From CALMKX01 sp036274895 (GTDB lineage: Bacteria; Acidobacteriota; Thermoanaerobaculia; Multivoradales; SZUA-115), in NCBI GenBank assembly GCA_036274895.1, contig DASUEU010000092.1, positions 1 to 64,000 of the forward strand: a stretch of 64,000 bases of DNA. Reading direction: 5' to 3'. Position numbers and translations under genes: made by a program. This document shows positions 50,766 to 63,380 of the stretch, one piece after another. A model generated the notes under the pieces. That model was given only the letters and a program-made list of their open reading frames with translations. It had not been told where the DNA came from and searched no databases. Each line of letters opens with the position of its first letter. Within the stretch, counting starts at the first letter, position 1.

Positions 50766-51908
50766 CTACGGGCTCTCCAGCTGGCGGATGAACCCTTCGA
50801 CGTTGGTGCGGCTGGCGGCGTCGGGGGCCTGGGCGAGGGCCTTCTTGGCGTAGTCGAGGGCCTCCTTCTTCTTGCCCACGCCGGCATAGCCCCGGGCCAG
50901 GCCGAAGAGCACCGGCCACTCGCCGGGATGCCGTTTGGCATTGATCTCGAAGATCGCCAGGGCCTCCTCGTTGCGCCCCTGGCCCTGCAGCCGTCGGCCG
51001 TAGAGGTGGACGTCGACGACCGTCGCCGTCGGGTGGGCGAGGGCCTTCTCGCGGGTCTTCTTGGCCTCGGCGGCTCGTCCCGTCGCCTCTTCGAGGTCGG
51101 CCACGGTGGAGAGCGAGGTGAAGTTCTCGTTGCCGCCGAACTGGTTGCCGTCGGCGCCGCGGCGAGCCCAGAGCAGAGCCTCCTCCAGGTTGACCTGGTT
51201 GGCGAGGCAGTAGCCCGCGGCGGCGTTCCAGTTCTGCCACGCGAAGCCGGAGCTGGAGCGCAGTTCTTCGCGCAGGCGGGCGACGTAGAGGTCCTTGGCG
51301 TTGTCGACCTTGATCGTGAAGGGGACCCGCAGCCTCTCCCACTTGAGGGCCGCCGTGGCCTGGTCGGGCTTGCGATCGACGAAGTCGTAGGTCAGCCACT
51401 CGGTGTGCTCGTTGGCTTCCGCGCGGGTCTTGACCCGCAGGGCGTCCTCCTTGGCGTCGTAGAAGAAGCTGCCCCAGGAAGTGTGGTTCTTCGAGAAGAT
51501 CACCGTCCACTCCTCCGGGCCGGGGACGAAGTGGAGCCCGTAGGAGCCGGCGGGCAGGGGCTGGCCCTGGACCGTCACGTCATGGGAGACGGAGAAGACG
51601 GTGTTCTCGTTGGCGCCACCCCGCCACGGGCACTGGTCACCGCAGGTGCCAAAGCCCAGGTTGGCCATGCCCCAGGGCACCAGGGCGCCCCAGATCTTGC
51701 CGGTGCGGTCCGAGCCGTCGGGGGCGTGGACGTCGGGGCTGCTGTAGTCGATGGTCACCCGAACGAGGCCGATGTGCTGGGTGACCGAGGACTTCTGGTT
51801 GTCGCCGCTGGTGGGCAGGCTCAAGCCGGGCCACTGGGCGAGGGCGGGTGTCGCGGCGGCGAGCAGGGCGATGATCCCGCTCGCGAAGGCAGTTCTCTTC
51901 TGCAGCAT
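50766..51908 (-). CDS. Secreted DUF2911 protein with TPR tail
   Basis: A 380-residue exported protein: signal peptide (SGIIALLAAATPALAQ), then a DUF2911 domain (HIGLVRVTIDYSSPDVHAP, KIWGALVPWGMANLGFG, PLPAGSYGLHFVPGPEEWTV) to about 190, then TPR helices (EEALAIFEINAKRHPGEW; KKEALDYAKKALAQAPDA). DUF2911 proteins are common in Bacteroidetes and Acidobacteria, with unknown function. AAAGGAGA lies just before the ATG at 51908. Stands alone. Confidence 0.88.
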   Translation of the reverse strand: MLQKRTAFASGIIALLAAATPALAQWPGLSLPTSGDNQKSSVTQHIGLVRVTIDYSSPDVHAPDGSDRTGKIWGALVPWGMANLGFGTCGDQCPWRGGANENTVFSVSHDVTVQGQPLPAGSYGLHFVPGPEEWTVIFSKNHTSWGSFFYDAKEDALRVKTRAEANEHTEWLTYDFVDRKPDQATAALKWERLRVPFTIKVDNAKDLYVARLREELRSSSGFAWQNWNAAAGYCLANQVNLEEALLWARRGADGNQFGGNENFTSLSTVADLEEATGRAAEAKKTREKALAHPTATVVDVHLYGRRLQGQGRNEEALAIFEINAKRHPGEWPVLFGLARGYAGVGKKKEALDYAKKALAQAPDAASRTNVEGFIRQLESP

Positions 51909-52062
51909 GGAGTCTCCTTTCATCGAGCGAGCTACGGCGGGACAGGGAGAAGGTTCTCGCAGCGGCGGAGTCCTTCTCGTCACCCTGGCGTCCGCGCTCG
52001 ACCCTCGATAGCATCCGGCCGGTCGGGTTCAGCGATTTCCAGCTCAGGATGGGAGGTTCGCG

Positions 52063-52551
52063 ATGTTCTGCCCCCAGTGTGGCAGCGAGTATCGGCCGGG
52101 GTTCACGGAGTGCGCGGATTGCGGTGTGCCGTTGGTGGAGGCGGCGCCGGACGCGGAGTCGGTCGAGAAGTTCCAGGCGCGGGCGGGCGACGGCACCATC
52201 GTCTCGGAGGAGGCCACGGTGCTCGGCGGCAAGGCCCTCTCCTGCCAGCATTGCGGCGGCACCTCGTTCTCGAGCCGCACGATCCAGCTCAACACCCGTG
52301 GCCTCACCTTTCTTTCCCTCGAGTGGATGAACCGTGCCGCCACCGTCTTCGTCTGCGTGCGTTGCGGCCACCTGCACTGGTTCCTCGCCCCCGAGGTGGA
52401 GGTGCAGCGTGCCGCCGTCGCCCCCGAGATGGAGGAAGAGGAGCTGGGCGACGAGGAGGAGACTCCCTCGCAGTGCATGTCCTGTGGCGCCGAGATGCCG
52501 GTCGGGGCGGTGCGCTGCAGCCGCTGCGGCTGGTCCTACCAGGCAGAGTAG
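52063..52551 (+). CDS. Triple zinc-ribbon protein
   Basis: A 162-residue protein with three Cys4 zinc ribbons: CPQCG ... CADCG (3-20), CQHCG ... CVRCG (about 61-101) and CMSCG ... CSRCG (about 138-156). The middle stretch between ribbons two and three is strongly acidic (MEEEELGDEEE). No catalytic domain is present, so it probably binds protein or nucleic acid. It is followed by an unrecognised gene after 14 bp, suggesting co-expression. Confidence 0.8.
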   Translation: MFCPQCGSEYRPGFTECADCGVPLVEAAPDAESVEKFQARAGDGTIVSEEATVLGGKALSCQHCGGTSFSSRTIQLNTRGLTFLSLEWMNRAATVFVCVRCGHLHWFLAPEVEVQRAAVAPEMEEEELGDEEETPSQCMSCGAEMPVGAVRCSRCGWSYQAE

Positions 52552-52565
52552 GCGACGGGCGCCTC

Positions 52566-53132
52566 GTGCAGGGCCTTTCCATCACCCACAGCCCCGGCTC
52601 CACGCCGGAGGGGCGTAGTCACTTCGAGGTCTTGTTCCGCCCGATCCTCAATGACCTCGAGCGCTACTACTGGCTCGGGGAGGGGCCCTCGACGCCGCTG
52701 ATCGATCTCTGGCACGAGAACGGCCGGATCTTCGAGTCCTTGACCGTCGAGCTGCCGACCGAGCGGGGTGGACAGTCCATCGCCCACCAGCTTTTCCGGC
52801 CGGGGACTCTGCCTGGCTTCGCGAGCTTCCTACGCGACGACTGGCTGACCCTGATCGGGCTCTCCGGCTCGCGGGACCAGGTGCTCGCGGCGACCCGGGC
52901 CTTCCTCGACTGGTCCTTTTCGGCCTTCGGCCTCGCCGAGGTACCGGAGGGCACCACCTTCTACGAGCTGATCCTCAGCTCGTCGCCGCTGTGCTTCTTC
53001 TGCGACGAGGGCCGGCGCTGGGAGGTCTACGCCCGGGACGCCCGCCTCCTCTCCCGCATGCGCCGGCACCTGCGCTCCCTTGGCGGGGTCGAAGTGGTCG
53101 AGCGCAAGCTGATGGACCGGGCGCTGGGCTGA
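52566..53132 (+). CDS. Uncharacterised soluble protein
   Basis: A 188-residue protein from the GTG at 52566, the most upstream plausible start after the zinc-ribbon stop. I do not recognise it. Features: FEVLFRPILNDLERYYWLGEG, LIDLWHENGRIFESL, and a C-terminal CFFCDEGRRWEVYARD segment with two cysteines. It has mixed helix/strand character, no signal peptide and no membrane segment. A strong terminator overlaps the stop codon, closing the two-gene unit. Confidence 0.65.
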   Translation: MQGLSITHSPGSTPEGRSHFEVLFRPILNDLERYYWLGEGPSTPLIDLWHENGRIFESLTVELPTERGGQSIAHQLFRPGTLPGFASFLRDDWLTLIGLSGSRDQVLAATRAFLDWSFSAFGLAEVPEGTTFYELILSSSPLCFFCDEGRRWEVYARDARLLSRMRRHLRSLGGVEVVERKLMDRALG

Positions 53133-53149
53133 AGCGCGGCTTCTTTTTT
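53131..53149 (+). terminator. Intrinsic terminator
   Basis: GAAGC-GCG-GCTTC (53131-53143) followed by TTTTTT (53144-53149). The hairpin begins inside the stop codon of the preceding gene. It is the clearest factor-independent terminator in the window. Confidence 0.8.
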
Positions 53150-53463
53150 CTCCACGAGGTGAGGAGAAACCCCCCCGCCGTCCGTCCAATCTCATAGTGG
53201 ACGGAAGCTGAGACGCGCCGCTTCGGGTTCCGCTGGCCGGAGCGCCCTTGGGGTTGCCCACGACAATTGCATCGCGGGCGCTACGGTGGAGCCGGCTCCC
53301 TCTCCCCCGGTCCCGCCGGCTGCGGGGGGAGGGGGCCGGGTTCCTTCTCGGCGCGGGGAGCCTTGCGGCATGTTCGGTTTCGAGCCTCTGTCCACCGGTC
53401 CCAGCCTCGATCCCTCCGGCCGCCTGCGGCCCCACCGCCTCTGCCCTGTGCGGCGCCTTCCTC
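53150..53463. other. Intergenic region without a supported gene
   Basis: About 310 bp between the terminator and the end of the kinase gene. It holds an imperfect GC hairpin, CCCTCTCCCCC (53298-53308) against GGGGGGAGGGGG (53324-53335), which on the minus strand could end the kinase transcript. No reading frame here looks like protein. Confidence 0.6.
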
Positions 53464-56354
<2,891 letters not shown>

Positions 56355-56358
<4 letters not shown>

Positions 56359-59114
56359 CGCGAGGTTGCCTCGCCGGCGACGCGTCCTCTCGCCCGGACC
56401 AGCTGGGCTTCGAGCCGCTCGCCGTAGGACTCGGCTCCCCGGGCCGCCAGGGCTTCGTCGAGCAGCGTTCCGGCCCGAGCTCGCGCTTCCGGCCGGCCGG
56501 TGGCGATCAGGGCCTCGGCCAGCTCGAGGGAGGTGCGGACGACATCGCGATGGCTCGCGCGGCCGTAGCGGGCGATCTCCCGCTCGCGCAGGGTCGAGAG
56601 CACCCGCTCCGCCTCGGCCAGCTCGCCGCTCCGGCGCAGCAGTTCGCCGAGCTGGCGGGTCGGCAGCAGAAGGTCGGGGCTCTGCTGCCCTGCGCTCGCC
56701 GCCAGCCGTGCCAGGGCCTCTTTCATCGCCGCCGGCCCGGAGCCCGGATCGCCCCGGCGGGCCCTTCCCCAGGCCAGGCTGGCGGCGGCGCGGCGGGTCG
56801 GGACGGCGTCCTCTCCGGCCGCGGCGCGGCAGATCGCGAGGGCTCGCTCGAGCGCCGCCACTCCCTCGTCGAAGCGCTCCTGGGCGATCCGGCCGAGCCC
56901 GACCAGGCGCTCGACGTTGCAGGCCTCGACGCGGCCGCCCCCGTAGACCAGGAGGGCCTCGCCGAAGGCCGCCTCGGCCTCCTCGAAGCGCTCCTGGCCG
57001 GAGAGGAGGATGCCCAGCTGGGTCAGGGCGGAGGCCATGGCCAGGTGGCCCGGGGGCAGGATGACCCGCTGGGCCTCGAGACCCAGCCGCAGCTCGCTCT
57101 CGGCCTCCCGCGAGCGCCCGATGCGCTCGAGCAGGGTGCCGTAGGTCACGTGGGCGAAGGCGGTCGCCGGGTGGCGGGGCCCCATCGCCTTCTCCATCAC
57201 CGGCAGGGCGCGCCGGTAGGCATCCGCCGCTTCGTCGAAGCGGTCGAGGTCGCGCAGGCGGTTGGCCACCAGCTGGAGGTTCCAGGCGGTGTCCGGGTCG
57301 TCGTCCCCCTTCAACCGGCGGTAGACCTCGTAGGCCTCCTGCTGGAGCACCAGGGCGCGCTCGGTCTCGCGCTGCTGCTGGAGGGCCATGGCCAGCCGGG
57401 CCTTGGTGTTGGCCACGCAGAGGTCGAGGGGGCCATGGCCGGCCTCGACGATGGGCACCGCTTCGCTCAGGTGCTCGACCGCCCCGGCGACATCGCCGGA
57501 GTCGAGGGCGCCGTTGCCCATCATGGTCAGGGCGTGGCCGGTGTCGAGGGCACCGGGGGGCAGGTGCTCGCGGGCCAGGGCCAGGGAGCGCCGGGCGTGC
57601 TGGTAGCCGGTCTCGACGGCACCGAGGGCGAACTCGATCTCGGCGATCGAGTTGTAGAGCTCAACCTGCAGGTCCGGGCTCGCGGCGAGCTCGGTCTCGA
57701 TCCGTCGCGCCCCCTGCTCGAGGACGTCGCGGGCGGTAAGGGTCTGGCCCTGCGCCTGCGCCGGATCGGCCTGCTTGAAGATCGAGATCATGAAGTCGCG
57801 GACCTGCTCGGCCCGCTGGGCCTGGGCGTCGGCGCGCCGCGCCTCGGCGCGGGCGATCGAGGCCTGCCAGAGGGCCGCCGCGAGGCCGCCGGTCAGCGAG
57901 GCGGTGACCAGCAGCGCGGCCGCGGCGACCAGCCGGTTGCGCGCCACCCACTTGCGCAAGCGGTAGCGCGCGGAGTCCGGGCGGGCGAGGATCGGCCGGC
58001 CGCCCAGGAAACGCTCGAGCTCCTCGGCGAGCGTGGCCGCCGAGCGGTAGCGCCGGGCCGGGTCTCGCTGGAGGGCCTTGGCGAGGACGGTGTCGAGCTC
58101 GCCCTGGAGCCGGCGGGCGGCCTGGCCGGGGTCGGCGATCCCGGCCTCCTGGGCCTCTTCGGCCGAGAGGGCGCGCACGGCGGTGCTGGCGCGGGTGGCG
58201 GTCTCGGTGCCCACCTCGGCGACCAGCGCCGGCAGGCTGCGCGACTCACGCTGGTGGGGCAGGCGGCCGGTCAGGAGCTGGAAGAGCAGGACCCCCAGGG
58301 CATAGACGTCGGTGGCCGTGGTCACCGGCTCGCCGAGGATCTGCTCGGGGGCGGCGTAGTTGGGGGTGAGCGGCCGGTCCTCCAGCCGCGTCAGGCCCCC
58401 GCCGTCGGCCTCGTCGAGGAGCTTGGCGATGCCGAAGTCGAGCAGCTTCACCCGGCCGTCGCGGGTGAGCAGGAGGTTCGAGGGCTTCAAGTCACGGTGG
58501 ACCACCAGGCGCTGGTGGGCGGCATCGACCGCCTCGGCGACCTCCTTGACCAGGCGGACGCGCCGCTCGAGGGAGGCGCCGGTGCGGCTGCAATGGGCGA
58601 ACAGGGGCTCACCCTCGACGTGCTCCATGACGAAGTAGGGCCGACCGTCCTCGGCCGAGCCGCCGTCGAGCAGGCGGGCGATGCCGGGATGGTCGAGGCG
58701 GGCGAGGATCTGGCGCTCGATCAAAAAGCGGCGGACGATTTCCCGGCTGTCCATGCCGCGCTTGATCAGCTTGAGGGCGACCCGCTGCTCGAAGTGGCCG
58801 TCGGCCCTCTCGGCCAGGTAGACCTCCCCCATGCCGCCCAGGCCGATCGGCTCGAGGATCCGCCAAGCGCCGACCAGGGTGCCGGCGGCGAGCTCCGGGC
58901 GAGGGGCGGAGTCCGGGATGGCAGGGAGGGCTTCGGCGGGGATGTCGCCCAGGGGGCGGTCGAGGAAGTCGGCCGAGGCGTCCTCGTCGGCGGCGAGCAG
59001 GGCGCGCAGGCGCTGGGCCAGGGTGGGCTCCTGCCGTTCGAGGTGAGCGAGACGCTCGGCCCGTCTCGCCGGGGGCAGCTCGAGGAGCTCGTCGAAGAGG
59101 CTCTCCCAGTCCAC
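56355..59114 (-). CDS. Ser/Thr protein kinase with TPR C-terminus (paralogue 2)
   Basis: A 919-residue paralogue of its two neighbours: the same N-terminal module (WESLFDELLEL ... LRALLAADEDA), kinase with IGLGGMGEVYLAERADG, HRDLKPSN (about 206-213), LLDFGIAKL and APEQILGE, then a helix (LVAAAALLVTASLTGGLAAALW) and a TPR tail. It starts with GTG at 59114, 9 bp after the stop of paralogue 3. The kinase halves are much more alike than the TPR halves, suggesting shared output and different inputs. Confidence 0.93.
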
Positions 59115-59123
59115 GGGCCGTTT

Positions 59124-61763
59124 CTATTCTGTTCGGGGCGGTGCGGCAAGCCGGGTCGCCGGCTCGCGAGCACGGTCGAGCACCTCGGTGGTCGCCACCA
59201 CCTCGAAGTGGTCGGGTCGGCCGTAGAGCTCGAGCTCGCGCTCGCGCAGGGCGGAGAGCACTGCCACGGCTTCAGCCGGCCGGCCGGTGGCGAGCAGCAG
59301 CTGGCCGAGCTGGCGCCGGGGCAGCAGCGCCTCCAGGGCCCCTGCCCCGCCCTGCTCTTCGATGCGAGCGATGGCCCTGCGCAGCGCCGCCTCCCCCTCC
59401 GCCACCTGGCCCAGGAGGCCACGGGCCAGACCCAGATTGGCCAGCACTTGCTGCACGCGCACGCTTTCTTCGGGGAATTGGGCGCCCAGCACCGAGGCCG
59501 CCTCCTCGAAGAGGGGGACGGCCTCGGCCGGCCGGCCCTGGGCGAGGCGGACCAGGCCCAGCTGGCGCAAGCAGACGCCCCTCGACCACCGGCCGGGCGG
59601 CAGCAGCGAGAGCGCCTCGGCGACGGCCGCTTCGGACTCCTCGAAACGGTTCAGGTGATAGAGGATGCGGCCGAGCTGGATGAGCGAGCGGGGGAGCACC
59701 GGGTGGCCGGGCGGCATGATCTCGCGCTGGGCTCCGAGCCCCTTGCGCACCTCGGCTTCGGCCTCGCCGAGCTCGCCCAGGAGCGCCAGGTGGCTGCCGA
59801 GCGACACGTGGCCGTCCGCCGTCGCCGGATGTCGGCCCCCCCAGGCTCGCTCCATCACCTCCACGCTCCGGCGGTAACCGGCTTCGGCCTCCTCCCAGCG
59901 CATCGCTTCGCGCAGAGCATTGGCGAGTTGCACGAGATGCCAGCCGGCGTCGGGATCGTCCTCGCCATAGGCCTTCTTGCGCTCCTCGTAGACTTCTTCG
60001 AGCAAGACCACGGCGCGTTCGTACTGCCGCATGTTGAAGTAGCTGCTCGCCAACTCGGTCTTGGCCGTGGTGAGGCTCAGCTCTCCGGGCTTCAGCCGCG
60101 CGCTGAGCAAGGCGATGGCTTCCTCGAACGGAGCGATGGACTGTTCGATCTGGCTCATGGCCAAGAGTGCGCTACCCTCCTCGAACCGGAGGTAGCCCCG
60201 GCGCAGGGTGTTCTTCGAGCTGCTCGGTCCCAGCGCCGTTAGGCCCCGGCGGGCGTGCTCCAGTGCCGACTGGGAAAGGCCCAGCTCGTTCTCGATGTGG
60301 GCGATCATGGCCAGCAGGTCGGCCTGGATGCCGGGATCGTCCTCGAGCTCCTCACCGACCCGCTCGGCGCCTCGGGCGAGGAGCTGGCGGGCCGTCGCTT
60401 CGGAGCCCTGGGCGACCGAAGGGTCCGCGGCGAGGAAGATCGAGATCAGGAAGTCGCGGATGCGCTCCGCCCGCTCGGTTTCCTGGCGGGCCACGCGGGC
60501 CTGCCAGAGGGAGACGGCGAGCCCGCCGGTGAGTGAGAGCACCACCAGGGCCGCGGCACCGGCCACCAGACGGTTGCGGCGTACCCACTTCTTCAGGCGA
60601 TAGAGCGCGGTGACCGGCCGGGCGAGGATCGGCTTGCCGTCGAGGAAGCGCCCGAGATCCTCGGCGAAGGCTGCGGCCGAGCGGTAACGCCGGGCCGGGT
60701 CCCGCTCCAGGGCGCGGGCCAGGATGGTGTCGAGGTCGCCGGCGAGCCGGCGGGAGAAGCGGGCGGGGTCGTCGATGCCGAGTGCCCGCGCCTGCTCGCC
60801 GGCCAAGCTGCGCACCGCCGTGCTGGCGCGGGTCAGGGTCTCGGACTCCAGCTCGGCCACCAGGGCCGGCAGGGCGCGGGCCTCGCGCTCGTGGGGCAAG
60901 CGCCCAGCGAGCAGCTGGTAGAGCAGCACGCCCAGGGCATAGACGTCCGTCGCGGTGGTGATCGGCTCGCCCAGGATCTGCTCGGGCGCCGCGTAAGCCG
61001 GGGTGAGCGCCCGCGACTCCAGGCGGGTCAGGATGGTGCCGGCGGTCTCGCCGGTGAGCTTGGCGATGCCGAAGTCCAGCAGCTTCACCCGGCCGTCGCG
61101 GGTGAGCAGGATGTTCGAGGGCTTCAAGTCCCGGTGCACCACCAGGCGCTGGTGCGCGGCATCGACCGCCTCGGCGATCTCGCGGATCAGCCGTACCCGC
61201 TCTTCGACGCTGGGCACCGTGCGGGCGCAGTGGGCGAGCAGAGGCTCGCCGTCGACGTGCTCCATCACGAAGTAGGGCCGGCCGTCGGCCGAGGAGCCGC
61301 CGTCGAGCAGGCGGGCGATACCGGGATGGTCCAGATGGGCCAGGATCTGCCGCTCGGTGAGGAACCGGCGCACGATCTCGGCCGAGTCCATGCCCCGCTT
61401 GATCAGCTTCAGGGCCACCTTCTGCTCGAAGGCGCCGTCGGCCCGTTCGGCGAGATAGACCTCCCCCATACCACCCTGGCCGATGCGGGTGACGATGCGA
61501 TAGGGGCCGATGAGTGTTCCGGCCGGCAGGGTCAGGTCCCGCCAGCCCTCCGGCGGGGCGGGGAAGGCCTCGAGCGGCAGCTCGGCGACCGGCCGGCCGA
61601 GGAAGGAATCGGAGGCGTCGTCGTCCGCGGCCAGGAGGGCGCGCAGCCGCTGTGCCAGGGCCGGATCCCGCTGCTCGATCTCCGCCAGCGGCGCCTCACG
61701 CTCAGCCGGCGGCAGGTCGAGCAGAGCGTCGAAGAGACTCTCCCACGTGGCAGTGGGGTCCAT
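59124..61763 (-). CDS. Ser/Thr protein kinase with TPR C-terminus (paralogue 3)
   Basis: An 879-residue kinase, first of the trio after the sigma factor. ATG 61763 is chosen because it aligns with the starts of the paralogues (TWESLFDALLDLPPAERE); ATG 61772 and 61808 are in frame. Kinase domain: IGQGGMGEVYLAERADG, KVALKLIKRGMD, HRDLKPSN, LLDFGIAKL, APEQILGE. Helix at LVAGAAALVVLSLTGGLAVSLW, then TPRs. Kinases of this build are typical of Acidobacteria and Planctomycetes, often next to sigma-70_X6 factors as here. Confidence 0.92.
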   Translation of the reverse strand: MDPTATWESLFDALLDLPPAEREAPLAEIEQRDPALAQRLRALLAADDDASDSFLGRPVAELPLEAFPAPPEGWRDLTLPAGTLIGPYRIVTRIGQGGMGEVYLAERADGAFEQKVALKLIKRGMDSAEIVRRFLTERQILAHLDHPGIARLLDGGSSADGRPYFVMEHVDGEPLLAHCARTVPSVEERVRLIREIAEAVDAAHQRLVVHRDLKPSNILLTRDGRVKLLDFGIAKLTGETAGTILTRLESRALTPAYAAPEQILGEPITTATDVYALGVLLYQLLAGRLPHEREARALPALVAELESETLTRASTAVRSLAGEQARALGIDDPARFSRRLAGDLDTILARALERDPARRYRSAAAFAEDLGRFLDGKPILARPVTALYRLKKWVRRNRLVAGAAALVVLSLTGGLAVSLWQARVARQETERAERIRDFLISIFLAADPSVAQGSEATARQLLARGAERVGEELEDDPGIQADLLAMIAHIENELGLSQSALEHARRGLTALGPSSSKNTLRRGYLRFEEGSALLAMSQIEQSIAPFEEAIALLSARLKPGELSLTTAKTELASSYFNMRQYERAVVLLEEVYEERKKAYGEDDPDAGWHLVQLANALREAMRWEEAEAGYRRSVEVMERAWGGRHPATADGHVSLGSHLALLGELGEAEAEVRKGLGAQREIMPPGHPVLPRSLIQLGRILYHLNRFEESEAAVAEALSLLPPGRWSRGVCLRQLGLVRLAQGRPAEAVPLFEEAASVLGAQFPEESVRVQQVLANLGLARGLLGQVAEGEAALRRAIARIEEQGGAGALEALLPRRQLGQLLLATGRPAEAVAVLSALRERELELYGRPDHFEVVATTEVLDRAREPATRLAAPPRTE

Positions 61764-61822
61764 GTCGGGCATGCCGCAGGTACGCAGGGGCCGGCGGGAT
61801 TGGGACATTCGCCGCGGGCCGG

Positions 61823-61848
61823 GAGAGGGGGGATCGAGGGGGTGAGGG
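61823..61848. repeat. Dispersed repeat, inverted copy of 43435-43460
   Basis: GAGAGGGGGGATCGAGGGGG then TGAGGG; the reverse complement of the segment after the esterase gene, differing by one G. It occupies the gap between the sigma factor and kinase paralogue 3. Confidence 0.6.
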
Positions 61849-61850
61849 CG

Positions 61851-62459
61851 TTACCCCTCCGGCAGCTCCCCGGTCAGGGCCGCGTAGAGGAAGGCGCGGG
61901 CCTTGCGCCAGTCGCGCTTCATGGTCCGCTCGGTCAAGCCGACCGTGGCGCCGATCTCCTCCAGGGTCAGGCCGGCGAAAAAGCGCAACTCCACCAGCTT
62001 GGCCAGCCGGGGGCTCTCCCCCTCGAGCTTCTCGAGGGCCTGGTCGAGGGCGACGAGGTCCGCCTCGAGCCCGCCGTCGCCGTCGTGGCCGCCGACCAGG
62101 TTCTCCTTCAGCTCGACCTTGACCACGTCGCCGCCCCGTTTCTCGGCATGCGCCCGCCGCGCGTGGTCGACCACGATCTGGCGCATGGCGCGGGCGGCGA
62201 GGTTGAAGAAGTGGGCACGATCCTCGGCGGCCAGGGCCTCCGGGCGGGCCAGGCGCAGGTAGGTCTCGTGCACCAGGGCGGTGGTGTTGAGGGTGTCTCC
62301 GGGACGGCCACCGCCCAGCAGCCGGGCGTGGGCGATGCGGCGCAGCTCGTTGTAGACGCGCTCGAAGAGCTCGTCCGAGGCGCGCCGGTCGCCGGATTGC
62401 GCGGCGTGCAGCAGCTCCGTGAGCTCGCCGGGGGCGGGGGCGGGAGCGATCCTGTCCAT
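61851..62459 (-). CDS. ECF RNA polymerase sigma factor, sigma-70_X6 type
   Basis: A 202-residue ECF sigma factor. Region 2 holds ELTELLHAAQSGDRRASDEL, VYNELRRIAHARL and HETYLRLARP, then RAHFFNLAARAMRQIVVDHARR, the signature of the TIGR02999/sigma-70_X6 group. Region 4 is LVELRFFAGLTLEEIGATVGLTERTMKRDWRKARA (excerpted), the promoter -35 helix-turn-helix. No anti-sigma gene is adjacent. The downstream kinases are the likely controllers, since kinases phosphorylate or neighbour this group elsewhere (inference). ATG 62459 starts the conserved part. Confidence 0.93.
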   Translation of the reverse strand: MDRIAPAPAPGELTELLHAAQSGDRRASDELFERVYNELRRIAHARLLGGGRPGDTLNTTALVHETYLRLARPEALAAEDRAHFFNLAARAMRQIVVDHARRAHAEKRGGDVVKVELKENLVGGHDGDGGLEADLVALDQALEKLEGESPRLAKLVELRFFAGLTLEEIGATVGLTERTMKRDWRKARAFLYAALTGELPEG

Positions 62460-62699
62460 CGTCGGGGTCTTCAGTCTTGTTGAAAGAGTAACAGCTCGCA
62501 GGCGCTGCCGCCACCGGCTCACCGAGGGGGTCGTGTCCTCACTCGCTGTTGGCGCCGGCCCCCGGCCCGGGACCGGCGGGGCAGCCATGAGTAGGCCAGG
62601 CACCCCTCCCGCCCCCCGCGGCGTAGACTCTCCCCGCCAGCCTTCCGCGACGGAGCACGGCCAGCGCTCTCCGCGGCTACGGGCACGGCGGGGGGTGTC
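62460..62699. other. Intergenic region upstream of the ECF sigma factor
   Basis: A 240-bp divergent gap between the sigma factor gene and the low-GC membrane-protein gene. The stretch CTTGTTGAAAGAGTAACAG around 62477-62495 is the only AT-rich patch and is where the sigma factor promoter should lie, but no confident -35/-10 pair is seen. Confidence 0.4.
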
Positions 62700-63380
62700 G
62701 TGCGGATCGACGGCAATCGTCAAGAGGTCAAGCGTCACGGGGTATGGCCCACGATCATGACGACTCTTGGGCTGCTGTCCTCCGTTACGGGACTTACCGT
62801 GAACCTGCCGAAGGCCCTCCCCGTCTGGATGGGCTGGCTAGGCGCTTCGCTTGGTATTGGGCCGCCATCGCTTTTGAGGCTGATGCTAGTTCTCCTGGGA
62901 ACCATCCTGATGGTCTACGGCATACGGCGAATCCGGCAAGTCCGCATGGGCCTGCGCCCCATCAGGCTCGTTGATTTGCTCGACAAGGACGGAGTCTTGC
63001 GGGATCTAGAGGCCAGAGACTGCGTGCTTCTCGGGCCGGCGATTGTCTTGCACAGCAATCCACTTCCTCAGGCGGACTTCTTCGATTGCACGTTCGACGG
63101 CTATGACATTCCGCCGATCTGGTCTTGGCGAGGCGAACTGCCCATCGGGGCCATCCGCATGGAGCGGTGTTCCTTCTATCGATGCCGCTTCATGTCGGTG
63201 GCCTGGGCTATGCCCGACGAAGTTGCGGAGGAGGTCGTCAAGCTCGTATTGGATCTCAACGAGAGCATCGTCCAAGGCAAGGGAATGGGCGAGCGATCGC
63301 CAGCGTCTCGTCCGTCCGGACGTAGAGCCCGCAGAGCTACGCCGCCACCAGCTGAGCCAGGGTCCAAGGCGCCCGAGTGA
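62700..63380 (+). CDS. Two-helix membrane protein, 3' end overrun by an insertion sequence
   Basis: Up to 226 residues from GTG 62700 (ATG 62757 is an alternative). Two helices near the start (IMTTLGLLSSVTGLTV; LRLMLVLLGTILMVYGI) precede a soluble part with pentapeptide-like strands (ADFFDCTFDGYD; MERCSFYRCRFMSVAW). Lower GC and codon use unlike the neighbours suggest recent arrival. After about VQGKGMGE the frame continues into basic, proline-rich residues that are antisense to the transposase end, so the native C-terminus is probably lost. Function unknown. Confidence 0.55.
   Translation: MRIDGNRQEVKRHGVWPTIMTTLGLLSSVTGLTVNLPKALPVWMGWLGASLGIGPPSLLRLMLVLLGTILMVYGIRRIRQVRMGLRPIRLVDLLDKDGVLRDLEARDCVLLGPAIVLHSNPLPQADFFDCTFDGYDIPPIWSWRGELPIGAIRMERCSFYRCRFMSVAWAMPDEVAEEVVKLVLDLNESIVQGKGMGERSPASRPSGRRARRATPPPAEPGSKAPE

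Noticed and set aside
56550..60242. Plus-strand reading frame of 1230 codons opposite the kinase genes
   Set aside because: Antisense of two clearly recognised kinases; the open frame is a GC effect.
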